DNA of 64,000 nt from Acidobacteriota bacterium. Its GTDB lineage: Bacteria; Acidobacteriota; Blastocatellia; Pyrinomonadales; Pyrinomonadaceae. The number at the start of each line of letters is the position of its first letter. Position 1 is the first letter of the stretch. The stretch is from positions 1,078,077 to 1,142,076 of the forward strand of contig JADJBB010000025.1 of assembly GCA_016703965.1 (NCBI GenBank). The letters run 5' to 3'. Shown piece after piece: positions 24,223 through 33,342 of this stretch. Both the position numbers and the translations under genes were made by a program. The notes below the pieces were generated by a model that did not search any database, had not been told where the DNA came from, and worked only from the letters and a program-made list of their open reading frames with translations.

Positions 24223-25515
24223 ATGAAAAATAAGAAATTATTCCAGAAAGTTGTCTTCGTTGCTTTGATCGTCCTTATTCTGTTCTCGCTGGTCGCTCCG
24301 GCGATATTTTCGCAGGATCTTCCCGCTCCGCGGCAGGAAAAACTGCTCAATGGTCTCAAGGTGTTGATGTGGCCTGACGCCAAGTCGGACAAGGTCGCGA
24401 TAAAGATCCGCATACATTCCGGCGCGGCGTTTGACCCCCAAGGCAAGGAAGGCGTGATGCAGATCCTGGCGGACAACGTTTTTCCGAACGAAGCGACTAA
24501 GGATTTTTTCAGGGAAGACCTTGAAGGCTCGCTAGAGATCACGTCGAACTACGATTACATCGAGATCAGCGCGACCGGAAAAGCAGACAGCTTTTTGTCG
24601 ATGCTCGAAACGCTCGCGACCGCGGTTGCAAACCCGACGATCGATAAAGAGCAGACCGCGAAACTTCGAACTGCCCTCCTGGCCAAAGTTACGGCATGGG
24701 AAGCAGACCCGACATATATTGCAGATCAGGCGGCGGCGAAGCGCCTGTTTGGAACGTTTCCATACGGCCGCCCGGAGGATGGAAGCTCTGGCTCGCTGCC
24801 GAAGATAGATTTTGCCGATCTGATCGACGCGAAACAGCGATTCCTGACCGCGGACAATTCCACGATCGCGATATCGGGAAAGTTTGAACGTGACCTCGGT
24901 TTTCGTGCTGTCAGGCGATATTTCGGAAGCTGGCTAAAGTCAGATCGAAAAACGCCATCGACGTTTCGCCAGCCTGACGAACCCCCGACGGCAATGCTGA
25001 ACGTCGTATCGCCAAAACCTGATGTCGCAGCTATCCGTATGGCAATGCGGGGCACGGCGAAAGCGGATAAGGATTTCGCCGCCTCGATGGTGTTTACCAA
25101 CATTCTCGAGTCGCGGCTCAAAGCTCGCGTGCCGGAAATATATTCCGATCAGCTCTTCGTTCGCAACGAGGCTCACACGCTGCCGGGCATGATTACTATC
25201 GGATTCGCTGCCACTAAGAACGACGTTGGCAACGCGAATGGAAAGATCGAGGCAAATGAACTGGTCGGAAAAGCTCTTGCGGATCCGATCACCGATGCTG
25301 AATTCCAGGCGGCGAAGGCAGCCTTTCAGGCAAAGTGGACGAAGCGTGATGTTTCGTCATTCTGGCTGGACGCCGACACCTATAAGTTTACCGATGCTCA
25401 GGGCTACGCTCGAGCCGCTGACCTTGTAACGATCGCCGATGTTAACGCTTTCGCTGAAAAAACGCGAAAACAGCCGATCGTGACGGTCCTGCTCAACAAG
25501 CCGCCCGCAAAATAA
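24223..25515 (+). CDS. M16-family peptidase homologue lacking the zinc-binding motif
   Basis: 430 residues with a signal sequence or N-terminal anchor (KVVFVALIVLILFSLVAPAI). The layout is M16-like: NGLKVLMWPD, then IRIHSGAAFDPQGKEGVMQI, two related half-domains and FTNILESRLKARV (about residues 288-300). In active M16 enzymes the segment after GS/GxxxxP carries HxxEH; here it reads GVMQILADNVF, with neither histidine nor glutamate. It is therefore probably a non-catalytic M16 subunit or chaperone. Its stop is 3 nt before menG, which may reflect co-transcription. Confidence 0.8.
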   Translation: MKNKKLFQKVVFVALIVLILFSLVAPAIFSQDLPAPRQEKLLNGLKVLMWPDAKSDKVAIKIRIHSGAAFDPQGKEGVMQILADNVFPNEATKDFFREDLEGSLEITSNYDYIEISATGKADSFLSMLETLATAVANPTIDKEQTAKLRTALLAKVTAWEADPTYIADQAAAKRLFGTFPYGRPEDGSSGSLPKIDFADLIDAKQRFLTADNSTIAISGKFERDLGFRAVRRYFGSWLKSDRKTPSTFRQPDEPPTAMLNVVSPKPDVAAIRMAMRGTAKADKDFAASMVFTNILESRLKARVPEIYSDQLFVRNEAHTLPGMITIGFAATKNDVGNANGKIEANELVGKALADPITDAEFQAAKAAFQAKWTKRDVSSFWLDADTYKFTDAQGYARAADLVTIADVNAFAEKTRKQPIVTVLLNKPPAK

Positions 25516-25518
25516 ATA

Positions 25519-26244
25519 GTGCAAAACGAACTCAACGCAAAAGAAGCGGCTCACGCCAAGGCTGTCCGCGAAATGTTCGCGGGCATCGCCGGGCGCTACG
25601 ATCTGCTCAACCACGTCCTCTCGCTAAACATAGACAAACGCTGGCGGCGGATCGTTTCTGCCGAACTTCGCGAAATTCTTGATAACCCTGATGCTCGTGT
25701 TCTGGATGTCGCCTGCGGCACCGGCGACCTTTCTCTGGAGCTAAACAAGAACTCAAAAGCTAAGATCATCGGCACCGACTTTTGCCGCCCGATGCTTGCA
25801 TTTGCCAAAACAAAATCCGAGAACGAGGTCCACGCGATACCCTACATCGAGGGCGACGCGATGGGTCTTCCATTTGCAGATGGTGAATTTGACGCGGTGA
25901 CCATCGCTTTTGGGCTTAGGAATCTTGCAAACGTAAGTGAAGGCCTAAAAGAACTGAGGCGAATTCTCAAACCCGGCGGACGGCTCGCGGTGCTCGAATT
26001 TTCGGCACCGATAGTTCCTGGATTCGGGCAGTTGTTCAATTTCTATTTTTCACACGTTCTTCCCCGCATCGGCGGAGCGGTCAGCGGTTCGCGCGGTGCT
26101 TATGAGTATCTTCCCGATTCGGTATCGAAATTCCCAAATCAGAAAAAGCTCGCGGCATTGATGGAATCGACTGGATTCGACACTGTAAAATACAAAAACC
26201 TGACCGGCGGCATAGCGGCTCTCCATACCGGAACAAAGATCTAA
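25519..26244 (+). CDS. menG: Demethylmenaquinone methyltransferase
   Basis: 241 residues from a GTG at 25519. It makes the last methylation of menaquinone (or of ubiquinone, as UbiE). SAM-binding motif I LDVACGTGDLSLEL (about residues 61-74), FDAVTIAFGLRNLANV (about 126-141) and LRRILKPGGRLAVLEFSAP (about 148-166) are typical. The C-terminal YEYLPDSVSKFPNQKKLAAL and GGIAALHTGTK match UbiE/MenG. Presence of the bc-type and ETF-QO proteins elsewhere in this window fits a menaquinone pool. Confidence 0.92.
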   Translation: MQNELNAKEAAHAKAVREMFAGIAGRYDLLNHVLSLNIDKRWRRIVSAELREILDNPDARVLDVACGTGDLSLELNKNSKAKIIGTDFCRPMLAFAKTKSENEVHAIPYIEGDAMGLPFADGEFDAVTIAFGLRNLANVSEGLKELRRILKPGGRLAVLEFSAPIVPGFGQLFNFYFSHVLPRIGGAVSGSRGAYEYLPDSVSKFPNQKKLAALMESTGFDTVKYKNLTGGIAALHTGTKI

Positions 26245-26264
26245 AGGCGAAGCCGCGACTGGAG

Positions 26265-26387
26265 TGGCAAGCATCCCTGCTTGCCACGCCGCAGATTCCG
26301 CGGTGTTACGACGCCTGGTATTTTTCAAGTTGAATGAAGCTAACCCCATAAGCGTTCGTTGAACGCTGGCAAGCAGGGATGCTTGCC
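26265..26387. repeat. Pair of palindromic hairpins in inverted orientation
   Basis: TGGCAAGCA-TCCC-TGCTTGCCA at 26265-26286 and its reverse complement at 26367-26387. Each is a hairpin and they are inverted copies of each other. A smaller hairpin GCGTTC-GTT-GAACGC is at 26352-26366. They lie in the 235-nt gap between menG and the permease operon. Confidence 0.6.
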
Positions 26388-26479
26388 GCTCGAGTCGTGC
26401 CGCTCCGGTCCTGCCGCCTCACTCGTTTGTTTTCCAACGCCATACATTATAAAATTCAAAGGCTCGCCGGTATTTCTGA

Positions 26480-27460
26480 ATGAAATATAAACTGCTGAAT
26501 TTTGCCCGCCAGTTCGCCTTGACGCTGCTGGTTATCTGGACGGTCGTATCCTTGGTGACGCTTCTGATCGAAGCGGTTCCGGGCGATCCCGCGACGGTTA
26601 TTCTGGGCGAAACTGCAACTCAGGAGCAGATCGAGAATTTTCGACTGAAGCACGGATTAGATAAGCCGGCATTCTTTTTTTCGTACGGCTCCGAAAAGGG
26701 CGTCGTTTGGAACGGAATGGAAAATCGCTACGCTGAGTATTGGACCGGCCTGCTGCACGGCGATCTCGGCCGCTCGTTCCAAACCGATCGTCCGGTCGCG
26801 GACATGATATTTGAGCGCTATCCATCGACGATCAAGCTGGCCATAGCCGCGATGCTCGTTGCGATCGGGATCGCGTTGCCGCTCGGTGTTCTTGCCGGTT
26901 CGCGAAAGAATTCGCTGATCGATAACGCCGCGTCATTCTTTGCATTGATGGGAATTTCGCTTCCGACCTTTGTTATCGGCCCGTTCCTGGTTTACATTTT
27001 CGCCGTCAAACTCGGCTGGGTCTCAGCAACCGGCAGCTTTTATCCTGAAGACATCATTCTGCCCGCCGTCACGCTCGGAGCCGCTCTTTCAGCGATCCTG
27101 ACACGAATGGTCCGTTCCAGCGTGATCGAAGAACTGGGCGAAGACTACGTGCGAACCGCCCGTGCAAAAGGCGTCAGCGAACGAAAAGTTCTCTACAAAC
27201 ACGTCTTAAAAAACGGACTGATCCCCGTCGTCACGATCCTCGGTCTGCAGTTAGGCGTCTTGCTCGCGGGTGCGATCATTACCGAGAAGATATTCAATTG
27301 GCAGGGCTTAGGGCTTTTATTGTTGGAAGACGGAATTGGGAAACGCGATTACCGGCTCGTTCAAGGCTGCGTGCTCGTAATCAGCATCACTTTTATTTTA
27401 GCTAACTCGTTAACGGATTTTGTCTACAGAAAACTTGATCCGCGCATTCGCTTGTCTTAA
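26480..27460 (+). CDS. Peptide/nickel-type ABC transporter permease (DppB-like)
   Basis: 326 residues with six membrane segments. The EAVPGDPATVILGE segment (about residues 31-44) and the BPD EAA loop EELGEDYVRTARAKGVSERK (about 215-234) identify a DppB/OppB-type permease. No binding protein or ATPase gene is adjacent. The next gene, a DppC-like permease, starts 3 nt later, so the pair forms a heterodimeric channel. The operon continues into 5-oxoprolinase genes, which suggests import of peptides or pyroglutamyl compounds. Confidence 0.88.
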   Translation: MKYKLLNFARQFALTLLVIWTVVSLVTLLIEAVPGDPATVILGETATQEQIENFRLKHGLDKPAFFFSYGSEKGVVWNGMENRYAEYWTGLLHGDLGRSFQTDRPVADMIFERYPSTIKLAIAAMLVAIGIALPLGVLAGSRKNSLIDNAASFFALMGISLPTFVIGPFLVYIFAVKLGWVSATGSFYPEDIILPAVTLGAALSAILTRMVRSSVIEELGEDYVRTARAKGVSERKVLYKHVLKNGLIPVVTILGLQLGVLLAGAIITEKIFNWQGLGLLLLEDGIGKRDYRLVQGCVLVISITFILANSLTDFVYRKLDPRIRLS

Positions 27461-27463
27461 CAA

Positions 27464-28273
27464 ATGTCTCGTCTCGCTTACATCGGATTCATCATCGCCG
27501 GCTTGTTTATCCTCGCCGCGATATTTGCGCCGTTTATTGCGACGCACGATGTGACGGCGCAGGATCTGGCGATGCGGTACATTCCGCCGTCGGCTGAGCA
27601 TTGGTTCGGGACGGACGGGCTTGGGCGTGATGTATTTTCGCGGGTTGTTTTCGGCGCTCGGATCTCGCTTGAGGTTGGGATCACGGTGGTAGTCGTTTCG
27701 TCGCTGTTTGGGACCATCATCGGTGCGATCGCCGGATTCTATGGCGGTTTCATCGATAAGTTCCTGTCCGGCTACGTCTTCAACGTATTTCTCGCATTTC
27801 CGGGCTTACTGCTGGCTATCGCCTTTGTCGCTTTTCTCGGTGCTGGGCAGGGCAAGCTGATCGCGGCTCTTTGTGTGATAGGTTGGGTCGGCTATGCACG
27901 CGTGATGCGAGGACAGGTTTTGAAGGTTCGCGAATACGACTACGTACTCGCTGCTCGAGCGTTGGGAGCGAGCAATATGCGGATCTTGTTCACGCATATT
28001 CTCCCAAATGCCGTCCAGCCGCTGATCGTTCAGGCGTCGCTCGGAATGGCAGGAGCGGTCTTATCAGAAGCAACGCTGTCGTTTCTCGGCCTCGGGATAC
28101 CGCCTCCCGCACCGAGTTGGGGAACGATGATCGAAGAGGCACGGCAATTTTTCAGCAGTTCGCCGCACGTGTTGTTTTTCCCCGGCATCGCGATCGCACT
28201 GACCGTGCTCGCGTTCAATTTCATCGGCGACGGCCTCCGCGAATACCTCGACCCAAAACAACGCACCCGATAA
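27464..28273 (+). CDS. Peptide/nickel-type ABC transporter permease (DppC-like)
   Basis: 269 residues. Residues 1-30 are the first membrane helix and HWFGTDGLGRDVFSRVVFGA (about 46-65) is the OppC-type signature. The EAA loop VLAARALGASNMRILFTHIL is near 162-181, and SFLGLGIPPPAPSWGTMIEE near 207-226. It partners the DppB-like permease. The TAA stop is immediately followed by the ATG of pxpB, showing tight coupling. Confidence 0.9.
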   Translation: MSRLAYIGFIIAGLFILAAIFAPFIATHDVTAQDLAMRYIPPSAEHWFGTDGLGRDVFSRVVFGARISLEVGITVVVVSSLFGTIIGAIAGFYGGFIDKFLSGYVFNVFLAFPGLLLAIAFVAFLGAGQGKLIAALCVIGWVGYARVMRGQVLKVREYDYVLAARALGASNMRILFTHILPNAVQPLIVQASLGMAGAVLSEATLSFLGLGIPPPAPSWGTMIEEARQFFSSSPHVLFFPGIAIALTVLAFNFIGDGLREYLDPKQRTR

Positions 28274-28957
28274 ATGAACGACGAATCGATCCGCATCTTT
28301 CCCCTCGGCGACTCGGCATTGACCGTTGAATTTGGGAATGCGATCTCGCCGGAGTTGAATCGCAAAGCGATCGCCCTCGCTGACCACATAGAAAAAAACC
28401 CTTTTCCCGGCCTCGTCGAATCTGTTCCCGCGTATGCCTCGACCACTATTTTTTTTGACCTGCTAAAGGTACGTCGATCGTTCGCAGAATACCCGACTGC
28501 CTTCGAAGCGGTAAAGAAATGCGTTCGGGATCTGATCGCAGATCTAGCCGTATCGCCTAATATCGATCCGCGGCTTGTCGAGATACCGGTCGCCTTTGAT
28601 CGCAAGTCCGATTTCGACCTCGGCTACATTGCCGAGGAGCATGGCCTCACGATCGACGAGGTCATCGAGATCTTCAAGTCAAAAACCTATCGCGTCTATA
28701 TGCTCGGTTTCCTGCCGGGCTTTAGTTATATGGGCGAGGTCGATGAACGGATCGCGACGCCGCGAAAGCAAACGCCGCGAACTCTGGTTCCGAAAGGCAG
28801 CATTGGCATCGCCGGGCGTCAAACCGGTATATACTCGCTCGCGTCACCAGGCGGATGGCAGATAATCGGGCGAACGGAGGTCGAGATGTTCACGCCTGAT
28901 GCCGCCCGTCCAACATACCTGCAGGCGGGCGACGAGGTGCGATTTGTGAGTGTCTGA
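28274..28957 (+). CDS. pxpB: 5-oxoprolinase subunit B
   Basis: 227 residues (formerly kipI/ybgJ). PxpABC hydrolyses 5-oxoproline (pyroglutamate) to glutamate using ATP. Signature segments are GDSALTVEFGN (residues 12-22), MLGFLPGFSYMGEVDERIAT and PRTLVPKGSIGIAGRQTGIY (about 172-191), ending SPGGWQIIGRTEVEMF. It starts directly after the DppC-like gene and overlaps pxpC by 8 nt. Confidence 0.92.
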   Translation: MNDESIRIFPLGDSALTVEFGNAISPELNRKAIALADHIEKNPFPGLVESVPAYASTTIFFDLLKVRRSFAEYPTAFEAVKKCVRDLIADLAVSPNIDPRLVEIPVAFDRKSDFDLGYIAEEHGLTIDEVIEIFKSKTYRVYMLGFLPGFSYMGEVDERIATPRKQTPRTLVPKGSIGIAGRQTGIYSLASPGGWQIIGRTEVEMFTPDAARPTYLQAGDEVRFVSV

Positions 28958-29960
28958 GTTTTTTTGGATAGGAAATACAACGAGCGAAGGAAAAGAGTTG
29001 AGCTTAACGATCGAAAAACCCGGCATTCTTACGACCATTCAGGACCTCGGCCGCACCAGGTATCGCCGATTTGGCATTAACCCGGGAGGCGTGATGGATC
29101 GGACTGCTGTAAGATCGATCAACATTCTGCTCGGCAACGATGAGAATGAGGCAGTTTTAGAGATGCACTTTCCGGCCGCTCAGATCCAATTCGGATCAGA
29201 CGTTATCTTTGCATTGGGCGGTGCAGAATTCGGCGCGGAACTGGATGGCGTTCCAGTCGAAACGTGGCGTCCGGTCTTTGCGGCAGCAAATAGCAGACTT
29301 AGTTTTGGCCGAAAGAATAGCGGCAGCCGCACATACCTTGCGGTCAAAGGAGGATTTAAGCTTGAGCATTGGCTCGAAAGTGCAAGCACGAATCTGGCGG
29401 CTGTTACCGGTGGTTTTGAGGGCCGAAAGCTCATGACGGGTGACAGATTGGAACCGCGACAAAGCTATGAGAAACCGCCGCGCAATATCTTCCACGTACG
29501 AATTTCACCGTCATTACTGCCGCTCTATAGCTCGTTTCCGACAGTACGGATCATCGCGGGAGCAGAATTTGAACGCCTTTCCGCCGCGAGCCAGGTTCTG
29601 CTCAAAGATCAGGATTTTTTGATATCGAACGCGTCCGACCGAATGGGTTTTCGACTCTTGGGTAAGCCGATCTCGCTAGCCAAGCCCCTCGAGTTGCTTT
29701 CGTCGGCGGTTGATTTTGGAACGATACAGCTTCTCCCGGACGGCCAGTTGACCGTGCTAATGGCGGACCATCAAACAACGGGCGGCTATCCGCGACTGGC
29801 TCATGTGATCTCACGCGACCTTCCGCTGCTCGCTCAGCTTTGTGCAAATGACAAAGTGGCATTCCACCTCGTCGACGCAACTCACGCCGAGGAACTGGCT
29901 CTGGAATTTGAGAGAGATTTGGATCTCCTACGAGTTGGATGTCAGTACAACCGGCGATAG
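28950..29960 (+). CDS. pxpC: 5-oxoprolinase subunit C
   Basis: 336 residues from a GTG at 28950 inside the end of pxpB; a TTG at 28999 is an alternative. Biotin-dependent carboxylase-like (KipA/YbgK) features are IEKPGILTTIQDLGRTRYR (about residues 21-39), GINPGGVMDRTAVRSIN and FALGGAEFGAELDG, with ADHQTTGGYPRLAHVI near residue 274. It forms the PxpBC complex that activates 5-oxoproline. Confidence 0.92.
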   Translation: MSEFFWIGNTTSEGKELSLTIEKPGILTTIQDLGRTRYRRFGINPGGVMDRTAVRSINILLGNDENEAVLEMHFPAAQIQFGSDVIFALGGAEFGAELDGVPVETWRPVFAAANSRLSFGRKNSGSRTYLAVKGGFKLEHWLESASTNLAAVTGGFEGRKLMTGDRLEPRQSYEKPPRNIFHVRISPSLLPLYSSFPTVRIIAGAEFERLSAASQVLLKDQDFLISNASDRMGFRLLGKPISLAKPLELLSSAVDFGTIQLLPDGQLTVLMADHQTTGGYPRLAHVISRDLPLLAQLCANDKVAFHLVDATHAEELALEFERDLDLLRVGCQYNRR

Positions 29961-29988
29961 GCGGCTGGTACTGACCGATGATCAAAAG

Positions 29989-30729
29989 ATGAAATGCATA
30001 GATCTAAACTGCGACCTGGGCGAAGGCTGCGGCAACGACGCGGAGCTAATGCCGCTCATTTCGTCGGCAAATATCGCTTGCGGTTACCACGCCGGCAACA
30101 TAGATACGATGAAGAGAACCGTCGATCTCGCCATTGAACACGGCGTCGCGATCGGGGCTCATCCGGGTTATCCGGACCGGGAGAATTTCGGGCGAACATC
30201 GATGAATTTATCGGCGGAGGACACTCGCGACATCATTGCCGATCAGATCAGAAAACTCACCGATATCACAAATACGGCTGGAGCTTTGGTATCACACGTA
30301 AAACTGCACGGGGCGTTGTACAATCAGTCAGCAAAGGACGCAGAGCTTGCCGCCGTTATCGCTAAGACGGTTCACGGTATCGACCCAGAACTAGTGCTTT
30401 TTGGGCTTTCCGGCAGCCATTCGATAAGGGAGGCTAAAAAAGTCGGGCTCAGAACCGCGTCGGAAGTGTTCGCAGACCGTACCTATCAACCCGACGGTTC
30501 GCTTACACCGCGTTCGCAAAATAATGCTCTTATCACGGACGAGAATTCGGCGGTAGAACAGGTTCTCGATATGGTCAAGTACGGCCGAGTCCGGTCAACT
30601 GATGCCATAATGATATCGATCGAGGCGGAGTCGGTTTGTATTCATGGCGATGGGAAGCGTGCGGTGGAATTTGCTTCACTGATCCGTCGACGGCTGGATG
30701 AGAGCGGAATTTTGATCAAAGCTATTTGA
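29989..30729 (+). CDS. pxpA: 5-oxoprolinase subunit A
   Basis: 246 residues from the ATG at 29989, which starts the conserved MKCIDLNCDLGEGCGNDAEL; earlier in-frame starts (such as 29842) lie inside pxpC and are unlikely. LamB/YcsF family: SSANIACGYHAGN, VAIGAHPGYPDRENFGR and SHVKLHGALYNQ are all visible, ending with SVCIHGDGKRAVEFA. It is the hydrolytic partner of PxpBC. It follows pxpC by 28 nt and overlaps the transporter reading frame. Confidence 0.93.
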   Translation: MKCIDLNCDLGEGCGNDAELMPLISSANIACGYHAGNIDTMKRTVDLAIEHGVAIGAHPGYPDRENFGRTSMNLSAEDTRDIIADQIRKLTDITNTAGALVSHVKLHGALYNQSAKDAELAAVIAKTVHGIDPELVLFGLSGSHSIREAKKVGLRTASEVFADRTYQPDGSLTPRSQNNALITDENSAVEQVLDMVKYGRVRSTDAIMISIEAESVCIHGDGKRAVEFASLIRRRLDESGILIKAI

Positions 30730-31988
30730 TCGCTTCAATATCAAGTTTCACACCGGAGGATCCGGTGCTGCGGCCGAGGGCGGCTGCGTTCCCGGCAATA
30801 ATGGCTGAAGAAAAACCAAGATCTATAACCTCCGTTATTTTCGGAGCGGCGTTTCTGATGGCTACATCGGCCGTCGGGCCGGGATTTTTGACGCAGACCA
30901 CTGTTTTCACGAAGCAGCTTCTTGCGAGTTTCGGTTTCGTCATTTTGCTCTCCGTGATTCTTGATATTTTTGCCCAGCTGAATATCTGGCGCGTTCTGAC
31001 CGTTAGTGGCAAGCGCGGGCAGGATGTTGCTAACGAGACACTTCCGGGCAGCGGTTATGTTCTTGCAGCATTAGTTGCTGCTGGCGGATTGGTCTTTAAT
31101 ATCGGCAACATAGCGGGTACCGGACTTGGGCTGAATGCCGCGCTCGACATTCCGGTCGAGTATGGAGCGGTCATCAGTGCGGCCGCCGCGATCACATTGT
31201 TTTTGTTCAAAGAAGCAGGCAGGGCGATGGACCTTTTCGTAAAGATCCTCGGCGTCGTCATGCTCGGCTTGATAGGGTATGTCGTTTACGCGTCTCATCC
31301 GCCGCTTGCCGAGGCGGCGTTTCGCACGGTGTGGCCGACGCAGATCGATCCGAAAGCGGTCGTGACGCTTGTCGGCGGCACGGTCGGCGGATACATAACC
31401 TTCGCGGGTGCACATCGGCTGATCGACGCGGGAATCACGGGGAAAGAGAATCTGAAGGAAGTAAGCCGCGGCGCGTACTCGGGGATATTGCTTACGGCGA
31501 TCATCAGATTTTGCCTCTTTCTGGCCGCGTTGGGAGTGATCACGCTGGGCCTGGCCATCGATGATAAGAATCCGCCGGCATCGGTCTTTCAGAATGCGGC
31601 GGGCTCGGTCGGGCTTCGCGTTTTTGGCGTTGTAATGTGGGCTGCGGCGATCACTTCGGTCGTCGGTGCGGCGTTTACATCTGTATCATTTCTAAAGACC
31701 TTTCATCCGTCTCTGGAACGGCGAAGCAATCATCTCGTGATCGCATTCATGCTCGTTTCCACAGCAGTATTTTTACTTCTCGGCAATCCGGTCAAGCTGT
31801 TAGTTCTCGCGGGTACCGTTAACGGTTTCATCCTACCGGTCGGCCTCTCACTGATATTGATCGCGTCTCGCAAGACAAGTCTGCTTGGCGATTACCGCCA
31901 TCCAATGTGGCTCCAGATCGCCGGCTGGGCGGTGGTTGCGGTTATGCTTGGGTTTAGTATTTCGACGATAGTCACGATGCTCGGATAA
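30726..31988 (+). CDS. Nramp-like transporter (YcsG type)
   Basis: Up to 420 residues from a TTG at 30726 overlapping the pxpA TGA, but the ATG at 30801 (MAEEKPRSITSVIFGAAFLM, 395 residues) gives a more typical Nramp N-terminus. About ten to eleven membrane segments follow. The first-helix motif is AVGPGFLTQT rather than the DPGN of metal-transporting Nramps, so metal specificity is doubtful. In B. subtilis the Nramp-like ycsG sits beside the 5-oxoprolinase genes, and this order is the same. It may carry 5-oxoproline or a related solute. Confidence 0.8.
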   Translation: MIASISSFTPEDPVLRPRAAAFPAIMAEEKPRSITSVIFGAAFLMATSAVGPGFLTQTTVFTKQLLASFGFVILLSVILDIFAQLNIWRVLTVSGKRGQDVANETLPGSGYVLAALVAAGGLVFNIGNIAGTGLGLNAALDIPVEYGAVISAAAAITLFLFKEAGRAMDLFVKILGVVMLGLIGYVVYASHPPLAEAAFRTVWPTQIDPKAVVTLVGGTVGGYITFAGAHRLIDAGITGKENLKEVSRGAYSGILLTAIIRFCLFLAALGVITLGLAIDDKNPPASVFQNAAGSVGLRVFGVVMWAAAITSVVGAAFTSVSFLKTFHPSLERRSNHLVIAFMLVSTAVFLLLGNPVKLLVLAGTVNGFILPVGLSLILIASRKTSLLGDYRHPMWLQIAGWAVVAVMLGFSISTIVTMLG

Positions 31989-32071
31989 TTGATTCGATCT
32001 CTTCGCAAATTTTGTGCATCAAATGGTCGAATACCGACGTCTTAACTTTAATAAGAGGCTTTTTTCAGATT

Positions 32072-33274
32072 ATGTATCGACTTTTGGGTTTATTCGTCGC
32101 CGTTCTATTTGGTGCTTCTGTTATATCGGCTCAGTCGGGCCGCCGCGTCTCACCGACACCGACACCCGAAACGCAGTCCAGGCCGAAAGACGACCCGTCA
32201 GAATATTCGGAATCAAAACCGAGAACCAACCGGACCGTGCGTCCGGCCGAAAGGTTCCCGGGCATCGGCCTCGGCACGAATTCAAAAACTGCCCCAGCCC
32301 CGGCGGCAACCCCGGCCGCGGCCGATGCTAAAGATGATGGCGAAACGCTCCGTATCGAGACAAACCTGATCACGATACCTGTTTCCGTTTTTGATCGTAA
32401 CGGCCTTTACGTTCCGGGATTGCGGCAAAACGATTTTAAGATATTTTCTGATGGCGTCGAGCAGGAGATCGCGTATTTTGGCACCTCTGATAAGCCTTTC
32501 ACGGTTGCGATCGTGATCGATGTCTCACCTTCGACGGCCTACCGGATCGAAGAGATCCAGCGGGCTGCGATGGCTTTCGTAAATCTGCTGGAACCGCAGG
32601 ACAGCGTGATCGTGATCGAATTTGACCATAGCGTGAGTGTCCTGACCGAGGTCACAAAGGACCGCGAAAAAATCTACAAAGCGATCAGAAAGGCGGATTT
32701 TGGCGATGGAACATCGCTCTATAATGCCGTTGACGAAACTCTGCGAAAGCAATTAAGCAGAATTCAGGGGCGAAAGGCTGTGGTCCTTTTCACAGATGGT
32801 GTCGATACGACCTCTCGCAAAAATAGCTATGAAAGTACACTAAGCTATGCGGAAGAAACCGATTCGCTCGTTTTCCCGATCTATTACAACACCTATTTTG
32901 ATAATCGAGCCCGTTCCGGAGGCACGTTCCCGCCGATCTTTGGCGGCGGCGGAGGTGTCTTTCGCGGAACCAGCTCAGAAGATTACGCTCTCGGACGCCG
33001 CTATCTGGAAGAATTGGCGGACGCCACCGGAGGACGCGTCTTTCGTCCCGAGGCCACGCCGGGCGGGCTCACCAGAGCTTTCGAAGGTATAGCCGAGGAA
33101 CTGCGTCGCCAGTACAACATCGGTTTTGTTCCGTCTGAAGAAGGTAAACCGGGGCAGCGGAAATCGATCAAAGTCAGGGTGAATCGGCCGAGTCTTATCC
33201 TCCGAGCAAGAGATAGTTATGTTGTTGGGACCGCGGCGGGAGCTCCGGCTATGGTAGATAATACGAAAAAGTGA
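32072..33274 (+). CDS. Secreted VWFA-domain protein (Acidobacteria type)
   Basis: 400 residues from the ATG at 32072, which opens a signal peptide (MYRLLGLFVAVLFGASVISA); an upstream ATG at 32012 only adds an unlikely leader. A Pro/Thr-rich linker (residues 25-90) is followed by LRIETNLITIPVSVFDRNGL and a von Willebrand factor A domain with MIDAS VIDVSPSTA (about residues 148-156) and GTSLYNAVDETL. The C-terminal RRQYNIGFVPSEE fits the Acidobacteria VWFA-related family (TIGR03436-like). It probably mediates metal-dependent protein binding outside the cell. Confidence 0.88.
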   Translation: MYRLLGLFVAVLFGASVISAQSGRRVSPTPTPETQSRPKDDPSEYSESKPRTNRTVRPAERFPGIGLGTNSKTAPAPAATPAAADAKDDGETLRIETNLITIPVSVFDRNGLYVPGLRQNDFKIFSDGVEQEIAYFGTSDKPFTVAIVIDVSPSTAYRIEEIQRAAMAFVNLLEPQDSVIVIEFDHSVSVLTEVTKDREKIYKAIRKADFGDGTSLYNAVDETLRKQLSRIQGRKAVVLFTDGVDTTSRKNSYESTLSYAEETDSLVFPIYYNTYFDNRARSGGTFPPIFGGGGGVFRGTSSEDYALGRRYLEELADATGGRVFRPEATPGGLTRAFEGIAEELRRQYNIGFVPSEEGKPGQRKSIKVRVNRPSLILRARDSYVVGTAAGAPAMVDNTKK

Positions 33275-33287
33275 CAGTCATCAAATT

Positions 33288-33329
33288 AAAAAAGTCGCCA
33301 ATGTTATTAAAACACTGGCGACTTTTTTT
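33288..33329. terminator. Bidirectional terminator between VWFA and M19 dipeptidase genes
   Basis: AGTCGCCA with TGGCGACT forms an 8-bp stem with a partly paired loop. It is flanked by six A on the left and seven T on the right (33323-33329). It serves both converging genes. Confidence 0.9.
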
Positions 33330-33342
33330 GCCTTAAGAACGT

